From: DAISKN01 sp963716925
GTDB taxonomy: Bacteria; Acidobacteriota; Vicinamibacteria; Marinacidobacterales; SMYC01
NCBI GenBank assembly: GCA_963716925.1
Contig: CAVQUX010000014.1
Location: 930,001-994,000, forward strand
Length of the DNA stretch: 64,000 nt
Direction: 5' to 3'
Positions 16,286-24,435 of this stretch are shown here, piece by piece. A model generated the notes under the pieces. The model had not been told where the DNA came from. It worked only from the letters and a program-made list of their open reading frames with translations, and ran no database searches. Each line of letters begins with the position of its first letter. The first letter of the stretch is position 1. The position numbers and the translations under genes are program-made.

Positions 16286-17568
16286 ATTCGGCGCAAGCTC
16301 TCTCGCGCCGCCTCGAGCGTCCGATCGAGGTCCTCGGTCTCGTGAGCGAGCGACAGGAAGAGAGCCTCGTACTGTGACGGGGGAAGGTGGACACCTCGTT
16401 CGAGCATCTCGCGGAAGAAGACCGCGTGGCGTCTCGTATCGGAGCGGGTCGCGCTCTCGAAATCGGTCACCGCTCCCTCGGAGAAGAAGAGAGTCAGCAT
16501 CGAGCCGACGCGGTTGACGGCGAACGGAAGTCCCAGCTCCGACAGGATCTCGAGCAGCCCTTTCTCCAGGTAGGCTCCGCTCCTCTCGAGCCGCTCCCAG
16601 CCGCTCGACTCCTCGAGCACCTGGAGCTGCGCCAGCCCGGCGGTCACCGCGAGCGGATTTCCCGACAGGGTCCCCGCCTGGTACACGGGCCCGGCGGGTG
16701 CTATGAGCTCCATGAGATCGCGTCGGCCTCCGTACGCCCCGACGGGCAGGCCGCCTCCGATGACCTTCCCGAGAGTCGTCAGATCGGGCCGGACGCCGTA
16801 GAGCTCCTGAGCGCCGCCCCGGGCCACGCGAAAACCCGTCATGACCTCGTCGAAAATCAGGAGAGCCCCCGCCCGATCGCACAGATCCCGAAGCGCTTGG
16901 AGAAAACCTTTCGCGGGAGGAACCACTCCCATGTTGCCCGCGACCGGCTCCACGATGAGCGCTGCGATGCGCCCTTTCCGGGACTCGAATATCCGGGCGA
17001 CCGAGTCCAGGTCGTTGTAGGCGGCGATTGCGGTGAGAGAGGCGAGCGCCGCGGGAACCCCGGGGCTATCGGGCACGCCGAACGTGAGCGCCCCCGAGCC
17101 CGCGCGGATGAGGAAGGAATCGCCGTGGCCGTGATAGCAGCCCTCGAACTTCAGGATGCCGTCCCTCTGCGTCGCCGCCCGTGCGAGTCGTATCGCCGAC
17201 ATCGTCGCCTCGGTCCCGGAGCTCACCAGCCGCACTTCCTCGACCGAGGGAACGAAGGCGCAGATCTTCTTCGCCAGCTCGAGCTCGAGAGCCGTGGGAG
17301 CGCCGAAGCTCGTGCCGCGGGCGATCGCCCGTCCCAGCGCCTCGACGACCGCGGGATGGCCGTGCCCGAGAATGAGAGGCCCGTAGGCGCCGATGTAGTC
17401 GATGTACTCGCGGCCGTCCTCGTCCCGTATCCGCGAGCCCTTCCCGGAGACGATGAATCGAGGAGCGAGGTCGAGACCCCGGAAGGCCCGCACCGGAGAG
17501 TTGACGCCTCCGGGCATGTACTTGAGCGACTCGCGGTACAGCTCTTCGCTTCGGCCGTTGGGACCCAT
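16282..17568 (-). CDS. hemL: Glutamate-1-semialdehyde 2,1-aminomutase
   Basis: A 428-residue PLP enzyme that makes 5-aminolevulinate from glutamate-1-semialdehyde, the step after HemA in the C5 pathway. Asp240 (IFDEVMTGFR) and the PLP lysine Lys268 (TLGKVIGGGLP) are present, along with the GAYGP segment near 61. It is the last gene of a ccsA-hemA-hemC-hemD-hemL run; hemD ends 14 bp upstream. A hemB gene, often found in this run, is absent. Confidence 0.97.
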   Translation of the reverse strand: MGPNGRSEELYRESLKYMPGGVNSPVRAFRGLDLAPRFIVSGKGSRIRDEDGREYIDYIGAYGPLILGHGHPAVVEALGRAIARGTSFGAPTALELELAKKICAFVPSVEEVRLVSSGTEATMSAIRLARAATQRDGILKFEGCYHGHGDSFLIRAGSGALTFGVPDSPGVPAALASLTAIAAYNDLDSVARIFESRKGRIAALIVEPVAGNMGVVPPAKGFLQALRDLCDRAGALLIFDEVMTGFRVARGGAQELYGVRPDLTTLGKVIGGGLPVGAYGGRRDLMELIAPAGPVYQAGTLSGNPLAVTAGLAQLQVLEESSGWERLERSGAYLEKGLLEILSELGLPFAVNRVGSMLTLFFSEGAVTDFESATRSDTRRHAVFFREMLERGVHLPPSQYEALFLSLAHETEDLDRTLEAARESLRRI

Positions 17569-17582
17569 GGGGTCGGAGGATA

Positions 17583-18362
17583 TCAGTTCCCGCGGTAGTG
17601 CCGCAGGATGGCCTCGACCAGACCCTCGGTCGTGAACCGCTCGGCTTCCACCGTGGGCGTGACCCCGAGCTCGCGCAATGCGTTCGAGGTGACGGGGCCG
17701 ATGCTCGCGGCCCGAGCGCGGGTCTCGAGGACGCGAGGATCGACCTTGGCGAAAAAGCTTCTCGCGGTCGACGCGGAGGTGAAAGTGACCATGTCCACCT
17801 CGCCCCGCTCCACCAGCTGCGACGCACGTCGCATCTCCCCGTCGTTTCCGACGGTACGATAGGCGACGACCGCGTCCACGATCGCTCCCGCGGCTCTCAA
17901 CAATTCCGGGAGCGCTTCCCGCGCGATGTCGGCGCGCGGAAGGAGAAAGCGCCTGCCCGAGAGGTTGCCGCTCTCGGCGATCGCGCGGAAGACCTCCTCG
18001 GCCACGTACTTCTTCGGAACGACCGACGCTTCGTACCCCCTCTCGCGCAAGCTCTCCGCGGTCGCGGGCCCGATGGCGGCGAGCTTCTGGGAGGACGTGA
18101 GCGTCTGCGGCTTCCCCTCCGCGAGCCGGTCGAAGAATGCCTCGACACCGTTGACGCTCGTGAACACCACCCAGTCGTAGGTCGCGACGCGTCCGATGGC
18201 CTCGTCGAGGGGGCGAAAGTCGGAAGGAGGCTCGATCTCGATCGCCGGCGCCTCGACGACCGTGGCCCCGAGCCCGCGAAGGGCGTCCGCCAGCGCCCGC
18301 GACTGTCGGCGCGGGCGGGTGACGAGAATGGTGCGCCCAGCCAGGGGAAGCGGTTCCGTCAC
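17583..18362 (-). CDS. hemD: Uroporphyrinogen-III synthase
   Basis: A 259-residue protein that cyclises hydroxymethylbilane with D-ring inversion. It has the two-lobed HemD fold: ILVTRPRRQS near the start, FTSVNGVEAFF at about 96-106, and the second-lobe FTSASTARSFF near 200. The GTG start at 18362 overlaps the hemC stop as GTGA, indicating translational coupling. HemD is poorly conserved in general, so context weighs in the call. Confidence 0.94.
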   Translation of the reverse strand: MTEPLPLAGRTILVTRPRRQSRALADALRGLGATVVEAPAIEIEPPSDFRPLDEAIGRVATYDWVVFTSVNGVEAFFDRLAEGKPQTLTSSQKLAAIGPATAESLRERGYEASVVPKKYVAEEVFRAIAESGNLSGRRFLLPRADIAREALPELLRAAGAIVDAVVAYRTVGNDGEMRRASQLVERGEVDMVTFTSASTARSFFAKVDPRVLETRARAASIGPVTSNALRELGVTPTVEAERFTTEGLVEAILRHYRGN

Positions 18363-19303
18363 GCGGCCCCTCCGGACCTTCCTACCGGGCCGAGGGGGCG
18401 GATGATCGCGGCCGCTCCCTCGACGAGCATCGACTCCGCGAGCTCGAGCCCGAGGTCTTCCGCCCGGGAGGCATCCCCCTCTATCCCGCGCCGGAGGTAT
18501 CGGCTCCCGTCGACGGCGCCGACATAAGCTCGAAGCGAAAGCCTTCCGTCTCGATACTCCGCGTAAGCGGCGATGGGCACCCGGCATCCGCCTTCGAGCC
18601 GCGCCAGGAAAGAGCGCTCCGAGACCACGGCTCGTTCCGTGGGGGCGTGGCTCAGGAACGCCACGTTTTCCGAGAGCTCGCGATCCGAAGCCCGGGTCTC
18701 GAGGGCGAGGGCGCCCTGCCCCACGGCGGGAAGCATGCTCTCGACGGGGATGTAGGAACGGATGCGGTTCGCCAGGCCGAGCCGCTCGAGTCCCGCACCC
18801 GCGAGCAGGATCGCATCCCAGGTCGAGTGGTCGAATTTCTCGAGCCTGGTGGGCACGTTCCCCCGGAGATCTTCGACGTTCAGGTCGGGCCGGAGTGCGA
18901 GGAGCTGGGAGCGGCGCCTCAGGCTTCCCGTGGCCACCGTACCGCTTCGCGGCAGCGTCTCGAGGCTCGAAGCGCTCCGCGCCACGAGAACGTCCCGGGG
19001 ATCGACCCTTTCCGTCGTGGCGGCGAGCGCGAGGCCGTCGGTGAGCCTCGACGGGAGGTCCTTCATACTGTGGACGGCGAGATCGACGCGCTCCTCGAGA
19101 AGGGCGGTCTCGATTTCCTTGACGAAGACCCCGGCATCTCCGATGTCGCTGAGAGGGCGATCGAGGACTTTGTCCCCCCGGGTGTGGATGATCTCGACCT
19201 CGACCACGACCCCGGGCTGCCTCTCGCGGATGGCATCGGCGATCGACCGAGTTTGCACCAGGGCCAGACGACTCCCGCGGGTGCCGATTCGAATCCGGCG
19301 CAT
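18359..19303 (-). CDS. hemC: Hydroxymethylbilane synthase (porphobilinogen deaminase)
   Basis: A 314-residue protein from the ATG at 19303. It polymerises four porphobilinogens on a dipyrromethane cofactor bound to Cys240 (LEGGCRVPIAAY). GTRGSRLAL at 8-16 and the VHSMKDLP segment at about 77-84 hold the substrate-binding Arg and catalytic Asp residues. Its start is 11 bp past the hemA stop and its stop overlaps hemD. Confidence 0.97.
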   Translation of the reverse strand: MRRIRIGTRGSRLALVQTRSIADAIRERQPGVVVEVEIIHTRGDKVLDRPLSDIGDAGVFVKEIETALLEERVDLAVHSMKDLPSRLTDGLALAATTERVDPRDVLVARSASSLETLPRSGTVATGSLRRRSQLLALRPDLNVEDLRGNVPTRLEKFDHSTWDAILLAGAGLERLGLANRIRSYIPVESMLPAVGQGALALETRASDRELSENVAFLSHAPTERAVVSERSFLARLEGGCRVPIAAYAEYRDGRLSLRAYVGAVDGSRYLRRGIEGDASRAEDLGLELAESMLVEGAAAIIRPLGPVGRSGGAA

Positions 19304-19314
19304 GGGCGAGGGTC

Positions 19315-20595
19315 CTATTCCTCGTCGCCGCCGCGCGGCCGATCGAGGTCGAAGGCTTCGTAAAGGGTGTCGATGCGCAGGGCCCCCAGGTCGCCCTCGT
19401 CGCTCCACTCCCGTACGCGGCTCATTACCGGGTGCAGGATCTTGTTGACCAGGCTCTCGGTGAGGAGGTCCACCTGTTCGCGGTCGGCCCCGCAGAAACG
19501 CTTGCGGTGGCGCTCGACCTCCTGGGAGCGCAGCTCCTCCACCCGTTCGCGCAGCCTCTTGATGATAGGGGTCGCGGCGAGCGAGCCTCGCCAGGCGATG
19601 AACGCCTCCACTTCATGCTCGACGATGGTCTCGGCTTTCGGGATCTCGGCGCGCCTCTTGACCAGGTTGCGATCGACGAGGAGGTTCATGTCGTCGATAT
19701 CGTGAAGGAAGACCCCGTCCAGGTCGCCGATCGAAGCCTCGAAGTCCCGGGGGACGGCGATGTCGATGATGAAGATGGGCTTGCCCCCGCGTTTCGATGC
19801 GATCGACTGCATCTGGCTTCGAGTCACGATGGGGGCCGTGGCTCCCGTCGAGCTGATGGCGATGTCGACCTCGGCGAGGGCGGTCGCGAGCCGGTCGAGG
19901 GGCACCGCGTTTCCCCCGAGCTCTCGAGCCAGCCCCTCCGCCTTGCTGAATGTCCGGTTGGCGATGGTGAGCTTCTTGACGCCGCGCTCGACCATGTGCC
20001 GGGCGGTGAGCGTTCCCATCTCCCCGACGCCGACGAGCAGCACCGACCGCGCCGAGAGATCCTCGAATATCTTTCCCGCCAGTTCCGCCGCCGCGCTCGC
20101 CACCGAGACCGCTCCCGCGCCGAGGGCAGTCTCGTTGCGGACCCTCCGGCCCACCAGGATGGCGCTCTGGAGGAGGCGGTTCATCGTGAGACCGCAGGCG
20201 CCGCTCTCGAGCGAGAGCTCGTGGGCCCGGCGTACCTGGCCCAGGATCTGAGACTCGCCCAGAACCAGCGAGTCGAGGCCGGCGGCGACGCGCAAGAGGT
20301 GGCGGACGGACTCGAGCTTGGTGAGGGTGTAGGCGTAGCCCGGGTGTGCGGTCAGGTCTACCTGCTTGGCCGCGGCGATGAGGCCGCGAATGTACATCTC
20401 GGCGGCCCCGTTGTCGGTCGAGAGGCCGTAGAACTCCGTCCGATTGCAGGTGGAGAGCAGGATCGCCTCCGCCAGCACCCGTTCGCTCCGTGCGCGCGCG
20501 AGCGCGGCCTGGACCTCGTGCTCCTCGAAGGTCACGCGCTCGCGCACCTCGAGGGGCGCCGTGCGGTGGTTGAGCCCTACGACGATGAGGTCCAT
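19315..20595 (-). CDS. hemA: Glutamyl-tRNA reductase
   Basis: A 426-residue enzyme that reduces glutamyl-tRNA to glutamate-1-semialdehyde with NADPH, the committed step of haem synthesis. The nucleophile is Cys50 in LLSTCNRTEFY. An NADPH-binding fold at about 175-300 contains VLLVGVGEMG, and a C-terminal dimerisation helix follows. A GC-rich repeat (20608-20692) lies between it and the upstream ccsA gene. Confidence 0.97.
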   Translation of the reverse strand: MDLIVVGLNHRTAPLEVRERVTFEEHEVQAALARARSERVLAEAILLSTCNRTEFYGLSTDNGAAEMYIRGLIAAAKQVDLTAHPGYAYTLTKLESVRHLLRVAAGLDSLVLGESQILGQVRRAHELSLESGACGLTMNRLLQSAILVGRRVRNETALGAGAVSVASAAAELAGKIFEDLSARSVLLVGVGEMGTLTARHMVERGVKKLTIANRTFSKAEGLARELGGNAVPLDRLATALAEVDIAISSTGATAPIVTRSQMQSIASKRGGKPIFIIDIAVPRDFEASIGDLDGVFLHDIDDMNLLVDRNLVKRRAEIPKAETIVEHEVEAFIAWRGSLAATPIIKRLRERVEELRSQEVERHRKRFCGADREQVDLLTESLVNKILHPVMSRVREWSDEGDLGALRIDTLYEAFDLDRPRGGDEE

Positions 20596-20607
20596 TATCA
20601 GTGCGCC

Positions 20608-20692
20608 CCCGCTCTTCGCGCGTGAGCTCCCCGGATGGGGCCCTCCCGCCGCCGCGTCGCGAAGGCGGCCGGGCCCCGTCGCTCCTCTCGCA
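20608..20692. repeat. GC-rich palindromic repeat, family 1, copy B
   Basis: Contains CCCCGCTCTTCGCGCG, GCTCCCCGGATGGGGCCC and a distal GGGCCCCG, matching parts of copy A at 14274-14343. The GGGGCCC/GGGCCCC arms enclose about 27 nt with an inner GCCGCC/GGCGGC pairing. It sits inside the ccsA-hemA intergenic space. Confidence 0.6.
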
Positions 20693-20725
20693 GTGGCTGC
20701 TCGGCTTGGCGCATCAGCGTCCTGG

Positions 20726-21550
20726 CTAGACGAACACGTGGAACCGCGTGAGAATCAGGTTCACGATCACCAGCGAGAACAGAATCACGGTGAATCCTGC
20801 GATGGAGGTGAAGGCGACGCGTTTGGGCGACCAGCCCCAGAGACGGCTCGCCCCGAGCCCGAGGCTGTAGATGAGCCAGGCGATGACCGTGGTCATGAGC
20901 TTCGGGTCCCAGCTCCAGTACGTGCCATAGACCCGCATCAGAAGCGCAAATCCCCCGACCATGGCCACGGTCAGGAACAGGAGCCCGAGGGACGCGGAAC
21001 GGTACGTGAAGCTCGCCATGATCTCGAGCGAAGGGAGCTGCTTGTAGAGAAGCCCGAAGCGATGCTTCTTGATGTCGTAGAAGAGCATCAGGTAGAGCAG
21101 CCCGTAGACCGCCGAGACGGCGAGGCCGGAGTAGCCGAGAAGCGCGGAGAAGACATGGAGCATGAACTCCGGCTCCCACAGGAGCGTGCTGAAGGTCTCG
21201 GGCGGCTCGACGAACGCGGAGGAGACGAGTTGAAAGGCGAACACGATCCCGATGATGAAGAAGCCCGTGGTGCGCACGCCGATGCGGGCCTCGATCAACA
21301 GGTAGAGAGTAGCGACGGAAAAGGCCAGAACCGAGTTGGCCTCGAACACGCTGGCGATGGGGAAGTGGTGGTACCAGATCGTCCAGAGCACGAGAAAGAG
21401 CGCGTGCAGGGCCACGGTGACCCGGAGCAGGAAAGGCGCGGTCTTCTCGGCGAAGGGGTCGTTTCGAAAGAAGAGGAGCGCGTAATCCGCCCACAGGAGC
21501 GCGTAGAGCGTGGGAAGAAGGATGTTGAGTGCGTTGAGGATCCCGGGCAC
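20726..21550 (-). CDS. CcsA/HemX-type cytochrome c assembly membrane protein
   Basis: A 274-residue protein with eight hydrophobic segments and the WSWDPKL motif (about 218-224) of the CcsA/CcmC/HemX family, which handles haem in cytochrome c maturation. In this position, next to hemA, it could also be the HemX type that tunes HemA levels. Without ResB/Ccs1 in the window the two cannot be separated. It starts with GTG at 21550, very close to its promoter. Confidence 0.88.
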   Translation of the reverse strand: MPGILNALNILLPTLYALLWADYALLFFRNDPFAEKTAPFLLRVTVALHALFLVLWTIWYHHFPIASVFEANSVLAFSVATLYLLIEARIGVRTTGFFIIGIVFAFQLVSSAFVEPPETFSTLLWEPEFMLHVFSALLGYSGLAVSAVYGLLYLMLFYDIKKHRFGLLYKQLPSLEIMASFTYRSASLGLLFLTVAMVGGFALLMRVYGTYWSWDPKLMTTVIAWLIYSLGLGASRLWGWSPKRVAFTSIAGFTVILFSLVIVNLILTRFHVFV

Positions 21551-21558
21551 GACAAATC

Positions 21559-21587
21559 ACTATAGAGCCGGCCCATTCGGGGTGCAA
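21559..21587 (-). promoter_or_regulatory. Promoter of the ccsA-hem operon, near-leaderless
   Basis: On the minus strand TTGCAC (21587-21582) and TATAGT (21564-21559) are separated by 17 bp. The expected start is about 21552, only two or three bases before the GTG at 21550, so the mRNA may be leaderless. Confidence 0.55.
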
Positions 21588-21652
21588 CGCACCGCCCGCG
21601 CAGCGTGCGGGGATTTTCCCGGTGGGGGGTGGGACTCGAAAGCAAGGGCCAG

Positions 21653-21818
21653 GATCTCGAATCCGCGGCAACGGGTGATCTGGCCTCGAAGTAAACGGTT
21701 TCGATCTCGAATCCCCGGCAACGGGCCCGGAGGGCCCGAGGATTTGCGCTGGGTTGAAACCGCGGCAACGGGCCCGGAGGGCCCGAGGATTTGCGCTGGG
21801 GGTTGGGCCCCAGCGCAA
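21653..21818. repeat. Palindromic repeat family 2: two tandem units plus end hairpin
   Basis: Two identical 38-bp units at 21716-21753 and 21763-21800 contain CGGCAACGGGCCC and GGATTTGCGCTGGG; each holds a GGGCCC-GGA-GGGCCC core. A partial unit starts near 21653. The block ends in a perfect 11-bp hairpin, TTGCGCTGGGG (21791-21801) and CCCCAGCGCAA (21808-21818). The same units recur inverted at 54824-54943. Together with the ccsA promoter this fills the 340-bp gap between ccsA and the binding-protein gene. Confidence 0.85.
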
Positions 21819-21893
21819 TTAAAGATTGACACCGGTGATACGATTCTCGCCCACCCTCGGGGGAGGGTTCCTTCAAAATTCGGAGAGCTCGGA

Positions 21894-23612
21894 ATGCGAA
21901 AGCGTTGGAGCGGCCTCTTCGTCGCGGTAGTGCTGCCGCTGGCCTGCCGGCCGAGCCCGCAGCCGACCGAAGACCCGGTTCTGCGGGTCGCGATCCATAC
22001 CGAGCCCCAAACCTGGAACCGACTCCTGGCGCCGGATCGCGTGTCGCACGTGGTCTCCGATCAGCTGCACGAGCCGCTCTTGCGCCTCAACCCCGAGACC
22101 CAGCGGATGGAGCCCGCGCTCGCGGAATCCTGGGAGTTCTCCGCGGATGGAACGACGCTCGTCTTTCACCTGCGAAAGGGAGTGCGCTTCTCCGATGGCG
22201 ATCCGTTCGGCGCCGAGGACGTGGCGTTCACATTCAGGGCGCTCTACGAGCCTTCGACCGGGAGCCCGCTCGTCGAGACCGCGCAGATCGACGGCAAGCC
22301 CTTCGGCGTTCGGGTCATCGACGATTCGACGGTGGCCTTCACTCTTGCGCGGAGGACGGCCGTGGTGGAGCGGATCTTCGACAGCATCGCCATTCTTCCG
22401 TCGCACATCCTCGAAAAGAGCCTGGAGCGGCGGACACTCGCCGCCGATACCGGACTCGGAGCCGACCCCCGGCGCATCATCGGGCTCGGCCCCTTCGTCC
22501 TCGTCGACCACGTCCCTGGAGAGAGAATCGTCCTCGAGCGGAATCCCTACTACTGGCGTGCCGAGGAGGAGCGAGGCCGAATGCCCCGGCTCGAGCGGCT
22601 GGTTTTCGAGATCGTGCCCGACGAGAACGCGCGGCTCCTCCGCTTCCGATCGGGAGAAATCGATATTCTCGAGCTCATCACGCCCGAGTCCTTCGAGCGG
22701 CTTCGCGACGAGCCGGACGTCGATCGGGAGCTTCTCGACCTCGGGCCCGGCCTCCAGTCGGAGCGGCTCTGGTTCAACCTCGGTCCGCAGGCGCCCATCG
22801 AAGAGCACAAGAAGCGCTGGTTCGCGGACGTGCGCTTCCGGCGGGCGGTTTCGCTGGCGATCGACCGCCAGGGGATGGCGCGCGTAGTTTTCTCCGGCCG
22901 GGCCACCCCCGCTGCGGGACCCGTCTCGCCCGCGAACTCTCTGTGGCACGACGAATCCCTACCTCAGGCAGCCTATGACCCGGAAGCGGCGAGGAGGCTG
23001 CTCTCCGAGGCAGGTTTCGCTTGGAACGAGGACGGAAGGCTTCGGGATCGCGAGGGCCGCGAAGTGAGCTTCACGGTGGTGACGAACGCGGGCAACGCGT
23101 TGCACGTCCGCATGGGTGCTTTCATCCAGGAGGACCTGGCGAAGATCGGGATCCACGCTCCCACCGTGGTCATCGAAGGCTCGAGCCTCTTCGCGCGAAT
23201 CACGGGAAGGTTCGACTACGACGCGTGCCTTCTGGGAATCACCCAGACCGACCCCGATCCCTCGGCGGAGATGGCGCTCTGGCTGAGCCGCGCGCCGCTC
23301 CACCTCTGGAACCCGCAGCAGCAGACCCCGGCGACCGCCTGGGAGGCGCGCATCGACGAGCTCATGGAACGTCAGATGGAAGAGCTCGATGCCGAAGCCC
23401 GGCGCGCGATGTACTTCGAGGTCCAACGCATTGTGTACGAGCAGCTTCCGGTCCTGGATCTCGTGGTGCCGCACGCGCTTCTGGGCGCGCGCGTTCGCGT
23501 TTCGAACCTCCGCCCGACGCCGTTCGCTCACGCTTTGTGGAATGGCGAGGAGCTTTCAATCGGCGATGGAGGCGAGAAGATCACCCGGAAAATTCGTGAT
23601 TCGCATCACTGA
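21894..23612 (+). CDS. ABC transporter substrate-binding lipoprotein, peptide/nickel (SBP family 5)
   Basis: A 572-residue DppA/OppA-type periplasmic binding protein. The N-terminus is a lipoprotein signal with lipobox LPLAC (Cys18). The mature protein shows family motifs such as LRVAIHTEPQTWN near the start and AEDVAFTFRALY. It would capture oligopeptides or similar ligands for an inner-membrane permease. Two matching permease genes lie 3.3 kb downstream at 26965-28877, but no ATPase subunit is in the window. The ATG at 21894 has GGAG about 8 nt upstream. A 30-residue peptide gene follows. Confidence 0.93.
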   Translation: MRKRWSGLFVAVVLPLACRPSPQPTEDPVLRVAIHTEPQTWNRLLAPDRVSHVVSDQLHEPLLRLNPETQRMEPALAESWEFSADGTTLVFHLRKGVRFSDGDPFGAEDVAFTFRALYEPSTGSPLVETAQIDGKPFGVRVIDDSTVAFTLARRTAVVERIFDSIAILPSHILEKSLERRTLAADTGLGADPRRIIGLGPFVLVDHVPGERIVLERNPYYWRAEEERGRMPRLERLVFEIVPDENARLLRFRSGEIDILELITPESFERLRDEPDVDRELLDLGPGLQSERLWFNLGPQAPIEEHKKRWFADVRFRRAVSLAIDRQGMARVVFSGRATPAAGPVSPANSLWHDESLPQAAYDPEAARRLLSEAGFAWNEDGRLRDREGREVSFTVVTNAGNALHVRMGAFIQEDLAKIGIHAPTVVIEGSSLFARITGRFDYDACLLGITQTDPDPSAEMALWLSRAPLHLWNPQQQTPATAWEARIDELMERQMEELDAEARRAMYFEVQRIVYEQLPVLDLVVPHALLGARVRVSNLRPTPFAHALWNGEELSIGDGGEKITRKIRDSHH

Positions 23613-23890
23613 CAAGGGAAAATAAGGGGAGTAGCTTCCCAGCCGAAAGTTTGGTTATACTGCCGCCGCAAACGAGCCGGATGAGGTTTCGAGCCTCTCG
23701 AGGCTGTCGCGCTGGGCAAGGAGGTGACCTCGGGATAAGCTGACGAGGGACGGTCCACGAGCAGAGCGAGCTTCGCGGGATTCGAACTATTTCAACGTCA
23801 TTTCCTTTCATGATCGCCCGCCCTGCCCGAAGACGACAAGTCTCGAGCCATACCAGCATCCCACAAACATTCCACTAGTTCCCGATCGAA

Positions 23891-23944
23891 CGGAAGCGGC
23901 CTGCGGTTCACCGCGGGTGTAAGCTTCCGCCGGAAAGGAGGAGG
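23891..23944 (+). promoter_or_regulatory. Hairpin next to a very strong ribosome binding site
   Basis: CGGAAGC (23891-23897) pairs with GCTTCCG (23923-23929). Inside it GCGG (23903-23906) pairs with CCGC (23911-23914) over a TTCA loop. Five bases later comes AAGGAGGAGG (23935-23944). This is the layout of a translational control element. Confidence 0.4.
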
Positions 23945-23947
23945 TAA

Positions 23948-23971
23948 ATGCGAGGCATTCTTTGGGTCTGA
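23948..23971 (+). CDS. Possible 7-codon leader ORF
   Basis: The codons read MRGILWV and then TGA, immediately after AAGGAGGAGGTAA, a near-perfect Shine-Dalgarno sequence at ideal distance. It is too short to be a protein. If translated it would be a leader peptide acting in cis on downstream expression. The signal that makes it plausible is the ribosome binding site, much stronger than those of most full-length genes here. Confidence 0.35.
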   Translation: MRGILWV

Positions 23972-24060
23972 TGTTTTCGTTCTGAAGATAGTTGAGTCGG
24001 TTCATTAGAATAATGTGCAGAGCAGTGGATTGATAATTCCATTCATTGAAGGAGTCGATC

Positions 24061-24153
24061 ATGGAAAACACAAAAGAAATCCAGGAAGTCGTGGAGCTCG
24101 AAATCGAGGAGCTCGAAGAGCGCTCCGCACCCGGAATCATCATCGGCCTGTAA
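24061..24153 (+). CDS. 30-residue acidic peptide, candidate signalling or RiPP-type precursor
   Basis: A 30-codon gene preceded by AAGGAG (24049-24054) with ideal 6-nt spacing and followed by an intrinsic terminator at 24213-24240, so it is a genuine-looking small gene. The product begins MENTKEIQEVVELE, has an acidic helical stretch IEELEERS and ends APGIIIGL. This split into a Glu-rich, leader-like part and a short hydrophobic tail after Ala-Pro-Gly resembles ribosomal peptide precursors. There is no Cys, Ser/Thr-rich core or double-glycine site, and no modifying enzyme nearby. It lies between an oligopeptide-binding lipoprotein gene and two oligopeptide permease genes. I do not recognise a named family. 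Confidence 0.6.
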   Translation: MENTKEIQEVVELEIEELEERSAPGIIIGL

Positions 24154-24212
24154 GTCCTCGCATCAGTGAATTGAATCCCACCTCATTATGAGTTCCTCCC
24201 CTTAGAGGACTT

Positions 24213-24240
24213 GGAGACCCTGGGGAGGGGTCTCCTCGTT
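24213..24240 (+). terminator. Intrinsic terminator after the 30-residue peptide gene
   Basis: GGAGACCC (24213-24220) and GGGTCTCC (24228-24235) form a perfect 8-bp stem with a 7-nt loop, followed by TCGTTTCC. It ends the peptide transcript about 60 bp after its stop codon and separates it from the HD-GYP operon. Confidence 0.7.
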
Positions 24241-24395
24241 TCCTTCCTCTTCGTCGCGGCGATCATCGGCTCTCGAACTTATTGATTCGCTGCGGCTGTT
24301 TGTGGTAGCGTCGGCGCGCAGGGTTGGTTGTTCCCTTCGACTCCGGAAGGGTTGCACTTCGCTCTCGGACTCTTAACGTTCAAGTTAATAAATTC

Positions 24396-24412
24396 CTAGG
24401 CGCTTTGCCTAG
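24396..24412. promoter_or_regulatory. Short inverted repeat upstream of the HD-GYP gene
   Basis: CTAGGC (24396-24401) and GCCTAG (24407-24412) flank GCTTT, 24 bp before the ATG at 24436. It could be an operator or a small mRNA hairpin. GGAG at 24427-24430 is the ribosome binding site. Confidence 0.35.
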
Positions 24413-24435
24413 CAACCCGAGGTGCCGGAGTCAAG

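Larger units (their letters stand above)
23613..24060. other. Long intergenic leader region before the 30-residue peptide gene
   Basis: About 450 bp without a conventional gene. It contains several possible hairpins (for example GAGG/CCTC at about 23673-23690), a GGGGAGTAGC box at 23626-23635, a full-length anti-16S sequence AAGGAGGTGA at 23718-23727 with no start codon after it, and the structured 7-codon ORF described separately. It looks like a structured transcript leader, but no known riboswitch class is convincing. Confidence 0.5.

Noticed and set aside
23626..23720. Possible yybP-ykoY (manganese) riboswitch from the GGGGAGTAGC box
   Set aside because: The 5' box fits, but the distal conserved box (GAGACCUU-type) and closing P1 stem are absent, and no metal exporter gene follows.
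23734..23770. Hammerhead-like CTGACGAG core
   Set aside because: After the possible stem II there is no GAAA, and helices I and III cannot be closed.
23770..23800. tRNA T-arm-like GTTCGAATCC on the minus strand
   Set aside because: The flanking bases do not form a 5-bp T-stem, and no acceptor, D or anticodon arms are present.
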